Positions 1 to 12,249 of a stretch of DNA of 64,000 bases are shown one piece after another. The notes under the pieces are model-generated. The model did no database searches. It saw only the letters and a program-made list of their open reading frames with translations, and was not told the origin of the DNA. The stretch's first letter is position 1. Each line of letters starts with the position of its first letter. Source of the stretch: Sambucus nigra (taxonomy: Eukaryota > Streptophyta > Magnoliopsida > Dipsacales > Adoxaceae); contig OX422213.1 in NCBI GenBank assembly GCA_949130495.1, forward strand, positions 204,717,660 through 204,781,659, written 5' to 3'. The position numbers and the translations under genes are program-made.

Positions 1-19
1 CCTGTCAGAGGAAAATCCT

Positions 20-967
20 CGAAATAGCTTCATCTAGAGGTTGGAAGATAAGATTGGCAATCTACTCAAAGGCCGAGACCTCAGTCGTTGAGGCTACGTG
101 GAGGTCTCTCCCTTCATTACCAAAAATAAGTTTCCCAACTCCTATAAAATTAAAACCTCCTAACGTGACACCAAAGTATGATGGAAGTGAAAACCCAGTG
201 CACCACATAGAAATGTATCAGTCGGCTATTGATATATACTCTACTCCAGATGAGATGAGGTGCAGGGCTTTCACTAGCACTCTCACACGAGAGGCCCATA
301 TATGGTACACATCGTTGCCTAAGAATACGATTTAAAACTTTAAGCAACTCGCCGATATATTTATTCATAATTTCTTCTTCGGAATGAAGCCGCCAAAGAA
401 TGTGACGCACCTCCTGCTAGTGAAGCAAGGCAAGAATGAAAGTCAGAGGGACTACATCTCTCGGTTTAACAAAGAGAAGTTAGAGGTAGAGGACTATAAA
501 GGGAACATATCCATGGAAGCTCTTATTAGTGGATTATAGCCAGGTAAAGTCATGTGGAAACTCTCTGAGGATCCTCTAAAAACCATTACATAACTTCTAG
601 CTTTGGTCGGGAGAGTCATGAATACTGAGGAGGCCATGGCGAACAAGATGGGAGACATGAAGCAGACTGGCGGAGTTAAGCCAAAAGAAAAGGAAGGGAA
701 AAAAAGATTGGCCGAAGACAAATGTGCAAATTACACCCCCTCGTTGAAGGCCCAGATATGATCCTCAATAAAATTAAGGAAGATAAGGTGCTATGCTGGT
801 CGAAGAATCTTAAGTCCTCTCCTCATAAGAGGGACAAAAGCAAGTGGTGCGAGTTCCATCAGGATGAAGGTAATAAGACATGCCATAAAGCCCATTTAGT
901 AGAGGAAAAGTCTGTGCCCAAGGTGTTGGACATTAAATCAGTCGCGACAGAGTCAAAGTCGGGGTAG
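20..967 (+). pseudogene. gag remnant of the first Tat element
   Basis: The fragment aligns with the gag of the element at 58610-59806. It has the RLEDKIG start, the YDGSENPVHH capsid motif, the MRCRAF...VWYTSLPKN-like stretch and a HNFFFG motif. A WCEFHQDEG zinc-knuckle-like block near position 850 has lost its normal second half. Frame changes occur near positions 110, 335 and 720, and there are several stops. Gag would have formed the virus-like particle that packages element RNA. No intact protein can be made. Confidence 0.8.
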
Positions 968-974
968 AAGAAAA

Positions 975-1620
975 AAATTGACATAAAAACCCTAGTGGTG
1001 GGATTTTTGATAATGGATTGCAAGGACATATTGGTCCCTCATGATGACCCTTTGGTATGAAGTGTCAAGTATAATTTTCGGTGGTGGAATCTCGACTGAC
1101 TTTATGTTTTGGGATTACTTTAATGGTTTGAACCTAAGTAAGAAGAGACTGGTCCTATACCATCAGCCGTTTATCGACTTCAGCAGTTAGAAGGTCTACC
1201 CTTTAGGGGTGTTTGAAATGGATCTCTGTATGGGCATCTGGACGAAATTCCCCACTAGGAAGGTAAGATTATTTGTCATGGATGAGAACGTATTCTCGGC
1301 CTACAATATTATTCTTGTCAGAGTGGTGCTCGAAGAGTTTGAGGGAGTCCCATCAACAGTTCACCAAATGATAAAATTCCTGAGTCCTTATGGGGTAGGT
1401 GAAGTTCAAGAAGACCAAGTGGAAGCTCGAGAGTGTTACTTTAGCTCAACCGAGCAGAAAGAGGCCCATAATAAGCTGACCAATTCTTACAATATAGATA
1501 CTCTCAAACCAAGGGATGAGAATAAACTGAAGAAAGGCGAAGCCCCTGAGGAGGTCGAATCCACCGTCCTCAATGAGGATGAGCCAAAAAAAACCCTCCA
1601 AATCGAAAAAGCCTAGAAGA
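975..1620 (+). pseudogene. aspartic protease region of the first Tat element
   Basis: Fragments match the protease of the younger Tat element: HDDPL at the start, then FVMDENVFSAYNIIL, a GVPSTVHQMIKF block and an acidic, lysine-rich linker ending near 1616. The catalytic DGG motif reads GGG because the aspartate is lost, and the flanking segment carries several stops. The longest open stretch is 1209-1616. Such a protease would have cleaved the Gag-Pol polyprotein. This copy is inactive. Confidence 0.75.
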
Positions 1621-3030
1621 AAGGAGTGAAAGAGGAGTTGATGAAATTACTGAGGAATAGGCAGAGCATCTTTACGTATAGTCATGAGGACATGTCGAGA
1701 ATAGACCCAAAGATCATCTGCCACCGGCTAAATATTGATAAGAAAATGAAGCTTGTGAAGCAGAAAATAAGGACCTATGCAAGAGAAAAGTATGATCTCA
1801 TCCAAAATGAGGTCAAGAAGTTATAGAAAGATGATCTTATAAGGGAGGTGATTTACCTAGAATGAATGCCTAATGTAGTCATCATGCTAAAGGCAAATGA
1901 CAAGAGGATGATGTGCTTGGACTTCACTAACTCGAACAAAGATTGCCCAAAAGATAGTTTCCCTCTTCCTAGGACTGATCAGATGGTCGATGCCACAGTC
2001 GGGCATGAGCTAATGAGATTTATAGGCACGTGCTTAGGATATAATAAGATCTTTATGGACGAGGCTGGTGCTAAAAATACATCATTCATCATAGATAAGG
2101 GAACTTATTACTATAAGGTCATGCCCTTCGGCCTTAGAATGGAAGTGAAACCTATCAGAGTTTGATTAATAACATATTTGAAGATCAGATTGGCAAGACC
2201 ATGGAAGCGTACATGGATGATATGTTGATAAAGAGTCTCAAGATCGAGACCCATGTGGCCGACCTTGAGCACACCTTCGATACTATGGATAAATATAAAA
2301 TGAATCTCAATCTTACCAAGTGCATGTTCAAAGTTGGAGCAGTCAAGTTACTCGAATTCATTGTCAACTAAAGAGGGATTGAAGCTAATCTAGCAAAGAT
2401 AAAGACACTAATTGACATGTATACACCCAAAATTATAAAGGATGTGCAGAGGCTGGCGAGAAGAGTGGTGGATCTCAATTATTTCATCTCTAGAGCCACA
2501 AATAAGTGTCTTCCCTTCTTCGAGATCTTAAGAAAAGCGTTTGTTTAGGATAAAGAGTGGGAGAAGAATTTTTAAGAACTTAAAGCTTATTTGGTGTCAC
2601 CAGTGCTTTTGTCTCGGCCCATCTAAGGAGAAAAGTTATTCCTCCAATTAGTAGTGTCTGAATCATCTATAAGTGCAACTATCATTCGAGACGATGAGGG
2701 GGTACAAAAACCTATCTACTTCAACAGTAAGGCTCTTCAAGAGGTCGGGCTAAAATACCCAAAGATGGAAAAGTTAGCGCATGCTCTGATCCATGCCTTT
2801 AGAAAAATGAATCCCTATTTTCAAGCTCATACTATGGTAGTACTCACCGATACTCCTTTGAGATAATTCATCCATAAACTTGAGAAATATGGTAGGCTGA
2901 TGGCATGGTTAATTGATTTAGGAGAGTTTAAAATCATTTATCAGCCTAGGAACGCAATTAAGGGACATGTATTGGACAATTTTATGGCAGAATTTACTTG
3001 GGCCGAGGCCGACATAAAAAATAATGAAAC
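1621..3030 (+). pseudogene. reverse transcriptase and first RNase H remnant of the first Tat element
   Basis: The RT starts at ELMKLLRNRQSIF. It continues through a CLDFTNSNKDCPKD block, a DKGTYYYKVMPFGL motif and the catalytic YMDD box near 2210. The first RNase H follows at about 2650-3030 with KPIYFNSKALQE, KLAHALIHAFRKM and VLTDTPLR. Stops and frameshifts break it near 1826, 2165, 2371, 2545 and 2866. The sequence between MPFGL and the next block has a small deletion that shifts the frame. It would have copied element RNA into DNA, but it cannot be expressed now. Confidence 0.85.
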
Positions 3031-3149
3031 AAAGTAGTGCCTGAAAGGGAAGTAGCAGATTTGACGTCGCTCGATGAAGTAAGAGTTGACCCTACAGAGA
3101 AAGATTTTTTATTCAAGCATGGAGTAGTGGCCGAATGTCCTTTCTTAGG

Positions 3150-3560
3150 AGAAATCATAATTAGGAGCTTATTTGTGGATGGATCCTCCTACGAAAGTGG
3201 TAGTGGTGCAGGGCTTATACTATTGGCCCCAGATGGAACTAATATTGAATACGCTATAAGATTCATGTAGTCTGAATACGAGGCCTTGCTATCCGGCCTC
3301 TCCCTAGACAAGGTGTTGAACGTTGGTCATGTGAAAGTGCAGAGTGACTCTTCGCTAGTGGTGAACCAGATCCTGGGAGTCTACAAGGCTAAAGATAAAA
3401 AAAAAAGGTCAAGTATTTATCCAAAGTAAAAAGACAATGGTCAATTTTAAGGAAGTAAAGCTGAAGAGAATACCTTGACTTGAAAATAACCGATTTGATG
3501 CATTAGTAATATTAGCCTCAGCGACAAGAACAGAGATCAGGCGAACTATTCTTATGGAGA
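3150..3560 (+). pseudogene. second (archaeal-type) RNase H remnant of the first Tat element
   Basis: The LFVDGSSYESGSGAGL motif with its first catalytic aspartate is followed by a short in-frame deletion that removes the NNEAEYEAL core. The SEYEALLSGL-like tail and the QSDSSLVVNQ block with a later aspartate remain. A second RNase H placed between the first RNase H and integrase is a known hallmark of Tat-lineage elements. Stops and a poly-A-rich frame break near 3400 abolish coding. Confidence 0.75.
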
Positions 3561-3569
3561 TTCTATATT

Positions 3570-4846
3570 GACCTAGTGTTGAGGAGGACGACATCTGAGT
3601 GGAGTTATGCTTAAACTTGAACTTAGGAGACTCATGGATGGATCCTTTGATAAAATACATCAGGGATAGAGAACTACTAGATACTAAATCCGAGATAAAG
3701 AAACTCTGATATCGGGTGATAAAGTTCACTATTATAGGAGATGTGTTCTATAATAAAGGTTTCCTGCTGCCCCTCCTCAGATGCGTCCAGCCTATAGAGG
3801 TTGATTATGTCCTACGTGACATTCATGAAAGGTTGTGCGCAAGACACATCGGATGAAGATCACTCATAAAATGGATTGTGATGCAGGGCTAATGATGGTC
3901 ATCTCTTACAAAGGACGCAGCCGATCATGTGAAAAAGTGTGATAAGTGCCAGAGGTATGCGAGTATCCACCATCAACCTCATCTTCCACTCTCATCCATT
4001 ACTTCATCGTGGTCATTCGTGGTATGGCGAATTGATATTATTGGTCCACTCCCAAAAGCATCCTATGGGTATTAATATCTTATTATGGCAATTGTCTATT
4101 TTTTCAAATGGGTAGAGGCCGAGGCTATGATCTCTATCACTGAAGTGAAGACATTCAAGTTCATCTAGAGAAACATCATCCGCAGGTATGGCCTACCCAA
4201 CACATTAATCTCATACAATGGGAGATAATTAAAAGACAAGTTGCATATTATGAGAAAGTAGGTATAAAGAAAAGGTTTATTTTGCTCCGGACTGACCTCA
4301 AGCCAATGGCCAAATCGAAGTCATAAATAGAACGATATTAGATGGAATTAAAAAGAATATGGGGGATGATAAGGGATTATGGACTGAGGAGTTACATGGA
4401 ATCCTATGGGCTTATAGGACAACGGAGAGGACACCTACATGGGAGACACCATTCATGCTAGCTTATGGGTCTGAGGAAATCATCCCCACTGAGCTTGGTC
4501 TTCCCTATCACACGGTCCAGACTTATAACCCTGAGACCAATAATGAAGAAATAAGGCTTGATCCGGACTTGATAGAAGAGAAATGGGAGGATGATGAAGT
4601 CCTATGGTCAACCTATCAATAGGGGAAACCATATTCTATAATAATAGGGTTATGACATAGCTTATAGTCATTGGAGACTTGGTATTGAAAAGGTTTGGCT
4701 GAAGCAAAACAAACTACATCCAAACTGGCATGAGCCATATAGGATTATAAAAGAAGTCGTCCTAGAAACCTATAGATTGGAAAACTTAGAGGGAGAACCC
4801 TTCTCCAATCCCTAGAAAGCCGACCATCTAAAGAGATATTATTAGT
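3570..4846 (+). pseudogene. integrase remnant of the first Tat element
   Basis: The zinc-binding H-H-C-C region is visible (KKCDKCQ-like at about 3930-3950). The core domain follows, with a broken GIDLVGPLP-like motif near 4025, a RYGLPNTLIS motif near 4190 and a damaged glutamate region near 4310. At the second catalytic position the expected aspartate codon is TAC (tyrosine, ISYNG). The C-terminal stretch at 4359-4622 is open and aligns with 54790-55011 of the younger element. The pol end NP-KADHLKRYY falls at 4846. Many stops show it is dead. Confidence 0.8.
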
Positions 4847-5026
4847 GATCATGTTTTCTTTATCAGTTTATACGATGGTTAAAATGTTTGCATGGCAATG
4901 GTAGTTTGTAAGAAAGTTGAAATCATAATTAATGAAAGTTCAAGTGTTGCTTCATATTTTTTTCTTCAATTACTGTTGCGTGGTTTGGACTATACTAAAC
5001 TAAAGAACATCATTTGTTGGTGAAAT

Positions 5027-5990
5027 AGTCATTGCTCACTCTCGGTGATAAGAGAGTTCATGAAGAGACTTATCTCGTCCATGAACTCTTAATAACGCCG
5101 AGAAGAGGGACTGAGCGTAATAAGATCACTCAAGTAGTGGAAAAAACAACTTAAAAATCATTTAATTATAGTTATATAAACTTCACTGTGTGGTGACATT
5201 AGATTAAAACTATCTTAGCGAAGATGAGAGTGTATGAAGAGATGAGGCTCGTCAATACACTGCCAAAAATGACGAGAGGGGACTTGTATCATTAACATTA
5301 ACATCATTAATTTGGTGGTTTCAAAATGGATATCATTTAATTATGGCTATATAAACATCACTTTGTGGTGACATTAGAGTCAAAACTCTCTCGACGAGGA
5401 CGAGAGTGTATGAAGAGACGAGACTCGTTCATACACTCCCAAAAATGATGAGAGCAGACTTGTGTCATTAAAATCAACATCATTAATTTAGTGACTTCAT
5501 ATTGGAAATCATTTAATTATGGTTATATAAACATCATTGTGTGGTGACATTAGAGTTAAAACTTTCTCGGTGAAAACGAAAGTGTATAAAGAGACGAGAC
5601 TCGTCCATATTCTCCCAAAAATGACGAGAGGGGACTTGTATCATTAACATTAGCATCATTAATTTGGTGGTTTCAAATTGAAAACAATTTAATTATGGTT
5701 ATATAAATATCATTGTGTGGTGACATTAGAGTCAAAACTCTCTCGGCAAGGACGAGAGTGTACGAAGAGACGAGACTCGTCTATACACTCCCAAAAAAGA
5801 CAAGAGGGGACTTGTATCATTAACATTAACATCATTAATTTGGTGTCTTCATATTCAAAATGACTTAATTATGGTTATATAAACATCACTATGTGGTGAC
5901 CTTAGAGTCAAAACTCTCTCAATGAGAAGAGAGTATGAAGAGACGAGGCTCATCCATACACCCTCAAAACGGTGAAAACATCATAATGTG
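5027..5990. repeat. tandem array, about 176-bp unit, each with a hairpin
   Basis: Five units have anchors near 5229, 5406, 5581, 5757 and 5931, and a more diverged unit lies near 5048. Each unit carries a strong inverted repeat in which GAGTGTATGAA pairs with a later TTCATACACTC, and a smaller ACTCTC/GAGAGT stem. An AT-rich spacer with TTAATTATGG follows. The array lies between the pol end and the antisense gene, the same place as the unrelated array at 53020-54425. Confidence 0.85.
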
Positions 5991-6279
5991 GTGACATCAA
6001 TAGTTAAAATTACACATAAGACTATTTCAAATGCATAAACAAACATTATTCGTAAAACACCAGTCAAAGACAAATAGGGCATAAAGGTGTAGACACTACA
6101 CTTGGCAAAAGGTTTATACATTACACATCGGGCAAAAAGTGTCAACATCAAAAGTGCAGTTCTAAATGTTCAAAGATGACTGAAGGGATGAGAATAAAAA
6201 AAATATATAGTGGTTACAAGTGGAGAAGCCATAAGGCCTCAAGTGGCCACCCAGCAAAAATAAAAAGTCCCAAGCCTCA

Positions 6280-8718
6280 ATCTTGTTTATCGGCCTGCTC
6301 AGGGAAGACCTTACTTGTCGACTGCGTCGTTTGTCACTTATCTTCATGATTGACACCATCCATTGACTCCTTGTCTTCATTCGCAATCATCTCGGCTATC
6401 GTATACTCAGTATCAATAGCCCCTATATCAACCTCATTTAGAGCAGTCATAGCCACGAGATCTAAAAGTCAAAGGCCGGGAGTTCTTTTGATAGGCAAAA
6501 GACCTCTAAAAATTTAAGAAGAGCCTAGCGACAAGATGTCCTAACCTCCCTCTCAGGATACTGAACGCTATACCCTGCAAACTCCTATAAGGTTTTAAAG
6601 TCCTATATGGCCTTCTTCTTGGCTTCCTCCAGAGCCTTCATAACTACAACCTCAACCTTGGCTTCCTCATCGGCCAAGGCTTTCAAAAGAAGCATTATGA
6701 TCTTTCTTGAGTGCATCTAAGTAATCAGAGTGTTGTTTATTCAGGTCTTCCACGACCTTCATTTGGTCGATCTCCTTTGCCTTAAGTTGATCCTTCAAAT
6801 CCTTATCGGCTTTGATAGCCTCTTAAGCTTGCTCGACCTGAGGGATATTTTCCAGGATCCACTCATTAACCTTCAACAAGGATATATTAGACTGTAAGAA
6901 ATATAAAGGATATTAATATGGGATGGTGTAACATTTGAGCAAATTCTAAATTCAATAAGAAGACAACACTTCAGAGGACGACCTATGTGGCCCTGTGGAG
7001 GCTGAAGTTGCACAGTCGAGATGAATCCATAACTTTGAGGAAATGCCTATTGGACTCAGGCATCAACAATGTCAGGGAAGCTTTGGCATGTTGTTGATCC
7101 CCAATGAAGGAGTTTGGTATGATTGAGAGTTGAGAAATACAAGCTTCCAAAGCCTCCTCCGAAGAAATAGGGATGGATTAATCTAACCCCACTTTGGATG
7201 AGTCATCCTTAAGACTCTTCTTTGATTATAGAGGGGTTATAGAGACATCATCAAGGACCTACTTCCTTTTTTTGAAGCATTTGCGTGAACGGGGCCGTCA
7301 GTGGTTGATTTCTTCATGGGGGTAGGCAGGGCAGATTTCTTACCCATCTTATTCATTAGACTAGAAAGGATCAGTGCGACCATTTTCCAAAGTTCTTCTG
7401 CTGTGTTAGGGGGACGAACTATAAAAAGAATATGAGATTAGTATTCGAATTAACAGAAGAGGTGACACAATAGTTAAATAAACGATACTTATATAATTTA
7501 GTTAAGGGGTTAAACCCCAAACCCGTATTCTCTAGGAAATAGGGAATCATCAATTGCTCAAAATCTACTAGTACACCCTCATTCCCCTATTTTCTAATTT
7601 CATCTATCTTCCCTCGGGCATCAACACTAAAACCAGGGTCAAGTTTGGCAAATATAGAAGCTTTGGCTTATCTTTGAGGGACGCTCGACTCTGAGGCACT
7701 GTATGCAACGTTTGGGTCGAACTCTTAAGCCCCCGACACAAAGAAGTATCGGGGCTTCCAGTCGTGGTTGAAGGTTTGAGTGACAATCAAGACTTTCTTT
7801 ATGGTTTTCCTAGATATGAGATGATAGTATCCAGGTTGGGTTTTGGTACAAGACATTGTATAACATGCCTGAAATATACTAACTGTGAGGTCGACCGAGT
7901 TAACCAACTTCCATAATGATACGAAGTCGAGAATAATCTGCCACGCATTGGGCTAGAATTGGGATGGGCCGAGCCCCAGGCTGTCTAGGATAGCTCGAAC
8001 TATAGGGTGAATGGGTAGCCTAAATCTGACCCTCAACATTTGTTCATAGACCTCTATCTCTCTCTCGACCATCGAATAATCTCTTGGTGTCGTTCGGGAC
8101 TCTTATATTAATGGACGGTTTGATACCATACAGGTGTCTCTAAGTCAATAGGTCGATCTCTCGAACGGTGCTTTGGAAGGTTTGGTCATAAGAGGTGTCA
8201 AGTGGATCCTCGGAATTACTATCAGTGTCATCCTTAACTTAAACAACCAGGATCCCATCAGGAAACCTCTCAGTAAATTCATGGTCAGGAATGCTCGACA
8301 GTGGAATAGCCATGGGTGGTGGACCTACAATGTTAACTCTCGGTAGATCATCATCCTAAGGAATAGAATACCTTCCACAATTGCTTGACTTGGCCACCTC
8401 ATACCCCTCAAGATGAGACAAGGAGACCTCTGAGGCCTCACCAGAAGAGTCTGCACTCTTGAATGCCCTACAGGTAGAGGAATTACTCTCTCTAGAGGAT
8501 AACATTTATTGTAAATCGTAGGACATGGTTCCACTACTAACCTCAATTGTGGGAGGATGGATGATAGCTAAAGGGACAGGAAAAATTAGGTGTGTAAGGT
8601 CAGCCTCGACTTTCCTTTTAGCTACAGTCGCGACCTCACCCTTTCGTACCTCCCTAAGAATACAAGCACTAGGGGTACTGATCAAGTAACTCGTAGAGTG
8701 TTTTAAATATTCAAACAA
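6280..8718 (-). pseudogene. antisense gypsy-type gene remnant (Transposase_28-like)
   Basis: This lies opposite to the element that carries it. Pieces align with the open gene at 50509-52809. An N-terminal block has LIFPVPLAIIHP. A central block reads SLWK...QPGYYHL and FNHDWKPRYFFVSG (7725-7907). A charged, coiled-coil-like C-terminal third lies near 6700-6900. The central block is the conserved part of the family annotated as putative gypsy-type transposon. Its molecular role is unknown. Several stops interrupt it and intron limits cannot be set with certainty. Confidence 0.7.
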
Positions 8719-9206
8719 AAATATAGGTTTGAACTAGTTGAATATTGGATCAAAAGGGAAACTTAAACAATTTTAAGTGAGTTTGTTGAAGATCAATCAA
8801 AGGGTACACGCCAGAGAAGATGATCGGTAGATGGCTAGATAACTTGGTCGACGACGATAAATACTCCTAAACCCCAAAAACTCCCTACTCGCGCTCTCAG
8901 CAGCCTAAAATACCCTAGAGAACCATAAAGCTAAACCCTAGAATAACCTCAATAGATCGTCGAAAAAACCAAAAGTTCACCGTAAAACCATGGATGAAAA
9001 ATAAGACAGAATAAAGCTTAAATCAAAAATAAAATGGGAGATTAAAGGTTACCTGATCAAGATGAAGCTTTGGGGAGTGTAAGATCGCCTAGAGATCGCC
9101 TAAAATTGTTGGTTCAAAGAGAAATAGAAAAGAACGTTAATGGCGGTGGAGCAAGATCTTGGGCGGGAACAAATTTTAGGAAGAAAAAAGAGAATAAAAA
9201 ATATGG

Positions 9207-9218
9207 TTTTTAAACCCC
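9207..9218 (-). promoter_or_regulatory. possible TATA-like box for the antisense gene
   Basis: On the minus strand GGGGGTTTAAAAACC is followed by a pyrimidine-rich stretch, and the antisense gene starts about 490 bases downstream. The antisense gene of the younger Tat element has a comparable TATTTAAG plus CT-rich leader at 50096. This is inferred from position and composition only. Confidence 0.3.
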
Positions 9219-9498
9219 CTAGTCATTACGCATGATTCCCTATGAATTCATCATTTAGAAACTTTACCCAAGGCAACCTACAGCCGCCCTACCTTAGTTA
9301 ACATGCCAAGCCACACAATTGATGATAAGTGCCCAATAAAAGACACTTGAAAGGCATTTTTTTGGGACACTAAAAGGACACTCGGTCTTACACAAACAGA
9401 CACACATCCTACAAAATAATTTTAGACACTAGGAGGTCTCATCCTCTTTAGGGGTCCAGCAGATAGTATGCCTCAGCATTCCACTCACATTGAAGACT

Positions 9499-9515
9499 AA
9501 GGGCTATGGGGTGAT
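9499..9515 (+). promoter_or_regulatory. polypurine tract of the first Tat element
   Basis: AAGGGCTATGGGGTGAT lies directly before the TG that opens the 3' LTR. The minus-strand element has nearly the same tract, AAGGGCTGGGGGGTGAT, before its own 3' LTR. The tract primes plus-strand DNA synthesis. Confidence 0.8.
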
Positions 9516-10446
9516 TGATATGCCCAAGTATAGTCCCGTACTCGGTCAGACGGCACATGGGTTAGTCGAACTTACTCATCATCTCATCTGGGGCACTCTA
9601 TGGTTATTCAATAAGGTTAGGCTCTGGGACTAATTCAGGCATCTCATCTCGGCCACATATCTTCATTGTGGTCCGAGATTATGCTCGCCTCATAAGACAG
9701 GTAACTAAGCCTCGTAGTGGCCCACTTGGAGGATTGCTACTATCATTCTCGGCTCTACCGAGACAATTATAACAAACATCATCACTACAGAGGGTCTGTG
9801 TGCCTTGCGCATTATTAGCCCATGTGGAGCATACCGTTGCAGCAGGATCTCTCACCCACATGAGGGAATATTCCACCATCATGGCATACTTGTGCCAGCC
9901 ACAAGTGTCTGATTTTGATTGGTTACATGGCCTTGTGCATGCTTACTATATGCTTGGGAGGTGCACTATATGCCCACAAGCCTATATATACACCTCAACT
10001 TCTTCATTGCAAAGAATCGCTTCTTACAAACTCTATCCAAACTCTGTCTAGATTACAGTAGAGAGAGAGATTGAGAGTTGTACATTCAAGTCAATTAGAT
10101 CCTCATTTCATAGTGAAACACACCAAACATCTTGGACAGTGGAGTAAGCTATAAAGTTGAACCACTTATATCATTGTGTCTTCCCCTTTTCCTCATTCCC
10201 TTATCTTATTTTCATGCTTGAATTCATATATCTCCATTGTTATATCATCTTGAGCTTGAGCTGCATCTACAAATTTAAGTGTTGATATTCTAATAACATC
10301 ATACATTTTCATCTTATTTTTTACAACCCCTATGAGGTCGACTCTTATAAGATTGTCTATATGAGGTCGACCCTAGTAGGACGACCCATAAAGGTAGAGG
10401 GATAAAATCCTCATTATAGCGAGGATAGGTCAATCTGGGATCATCA
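9516..10446 (+). repeat. 3' LTR of the first Tat element
   Basis: The LTR opens TGATATGCCCAAG right after the PPT and appears to close at GGGATCATCA, about 931 bases long. Parts align with the LTRs at 48990 and 60697: the opening, a GAGGGAATATT block near 9864, a TATA box and a GAGAGAGAG stretch near 10055. The 5' partner is outside the window, so the right edge is inferred from the closing CATCA and from the expected length. Confidence 0.7.
9983..9990 (+). promoter_or_regulatory. TATA box in the 3' LTR
   Basis: TATATATA in the context CCTATATATACACC matches, in place and orientation, the TATA boxes of the related LTRs at 49306 and 61049. Confidence 0.6.
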
Positions 10447-11735
10447 ATAATAAACAACCATGAGCCCTTGTTTGTGGTTTATTCTTAAAACCATGTAAAA
10501 CAATTTATTTTCATTAATAAAAGATTGTAATATTCATTTTGAAATGAGAATCAAGTTTGTGAGAATTTTTTATATTTGTTTAAATATATTATTTTATATA
10601 AATTTCAGTCAGCATAGCTTAATAGGAGTTCTGGTGAGTCGACTTTGGGCTAATTACGAGGATAATTAAATTTCGATTCTAGCACTATTTAAACGTTCAC
10701 AAACTAGATAGGGAGTTAAAATCTCATCGGAATGGTTGTATTATAATCCTAGTAGTTTATCTAAAACTAAGGGAACTCATATGATGGTTCAAGAACTTGT
10801 ATGATAGTTTGATAGAGAATTATGATTGGTATATAATAGGAATGTATTCAACATGACCACCCATGAGATTGAGTCTAAATTTGTCTTGATTAAACCTAAT
10901 CAGTCTAACATTATTTAAAAATGGTGCATGGATTCTTAATTCTAATAAATATTAGGATTGAAATACTCATATTCTTATTTCTTTGATTGCTATGGTTGTG
11001 ATTAGATTTGAGACTGAATTATACGATCCACGCATATTGGGTTAAAGTTATGAAAGTAGGTCTAAGATCATAATTAGGAGGAATCCACATTTGGGAATAC
11101 CTTTGATTGAGATAACCCTTGATAGAGTTATAAGATTTGATTTCACTAGTAAACCCCATCAGTGGATAATTATATAATTCGATGGAGTAGCAAAATAAGT
11201 TAAGTTTGAGAATCAAGTAATTAATTAGAATTCCGTTCGAGTCAATTAGCAGAAAATTGACTTGATCAAGCGGGTATTAGAAGCTTAACGCGGGGAATTA
11301 CATTATGTATCAATATCAACTTTGGAAATAAAACCTCATTATATCTGAGTGATTTTTTAGATAATTAATTTGGAGTGCAATAATAATTTTTAGTGGAGTT
11401 AATTTGACTAAATAAAGAAATGAATAAATTGCGGTAATTATAATACGGGATTTTCGAGTTATGTTTGAAAGAAAATTTAATTATTTGTCTTGGCTCCCTA
11501 GTATAGTCCAGATACCTAAGTAGTTAGGCCCGGATTCTCAAAAAACCCAGTTTAGCCCAATCCCACATCTTAAGCTAGTATATGTTGGTTTAAGTTGGGG
11601 TTATAATCATAGTTGTTCATTATTAGAGTTTGAAAAGGGTCAGATAAAACCCTATTGACATTTTTATGAAGGATCCTAGAGAGAGAACCATATCTCACTC
11701 TGTAGAAGGGAATTACATGTAGTGAAGAATAATAC
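10447..11735. other. AT-rich spacer without recognised gene
   Basis: No coding similarity, terminal repeat or RNA gene could be seen. The stretch is AT-rich and has only short random open frames. It may hold old LTR fragments, including part of the 5' LTR of the next element, but no boundary could be supported. Confidence 0.5.
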
Positions 11736-11739
11736 CTCA

Positions 11740-12212
11740 AGGGCAAGGGGGTCCACAATGAGTGGCCCTATCTTCCATGGCCGATGTAGGAAATATCTTG
11801 TAGTGAGGGGGTTCACTTTGAGTAGCCCCTCTGCCAAGATCAACACAAGCAACATTTTGATGATAGGGGAGTCCACCACAAGTGGCCCCTCATCCAAGAT
11901 TATAATAAACAATAGTTTATGGAGAGGGAGTCCACCACGAGTGGCCCCTCAACCAAGAGCAATTTTACAAAATAGCCGGTGGCGAGGGGGTACACCGAGA
12001 GTGGCCCCTCAGCCATAATCAATGGTAAGAACAGTTTATGGAGAGAGTGTTCACTGCGAGCGACCCATCTGCCAAAGTCAAAAATAAATAATAAAGGCAA
12101 AATGAGTTAAGACATGGGAACTCAACTCGAGTGGCCCCTCTGCCCAACTGCAATGGTAGAAAAGAAAATGACTTAGGACGAGTGGGTCCACCATGAGTGG
12201 ACCCTCGTCCCC
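11740..12212. repeat. tandem array, about 60-bp unit, each with a GC-rich hairpin
   Basis: Eight diverged units carry the pair GAGGGGG-TCCAC...GAGTGGCCCCTC, which folds on itself. The GTGGCCC anchors fall near 11762, 11822, 11882, 11941, 12001, 12060, 12131 and 12196. AT-rich spacers separate the hairpins. The array sits just upstream of the 5' LTR end of the second Tat/Ogre-like element and could be part of that LTR or of another element's 3' region. Confidence 0.8.
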
Positions 12213-12249
12213 TAAATTGTTTATCTTTTAAGAAATAAAGTACTATTAT

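Larger units (their letters stand above)
1..10446 (+). mobile_element. Tat-clade Ty3/gypsy retrotransposon, decayed, 5' end outside the window
   Basis: The order is gag, protease, RT, RNase H, a second RNase H, integrase, tandem array, antisense gene, PPT and 3' LTR. The second RNase H and the antisense gypsy-type gene are typical of the Tat lineage of plant Ty3/gypsy elements. Nearly every domain aligns by eye with the younger minus-strand element at 48990-61608, but the LTRs and arrays are much diverged, so this is a sister family. Dozens of stops and frameshifts interrupt all frames. The window opens inside gag, so the 5' LTR, PBS and target site duplication cannot be seen. The element should be old and inactive. 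Confidence 0.85.
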
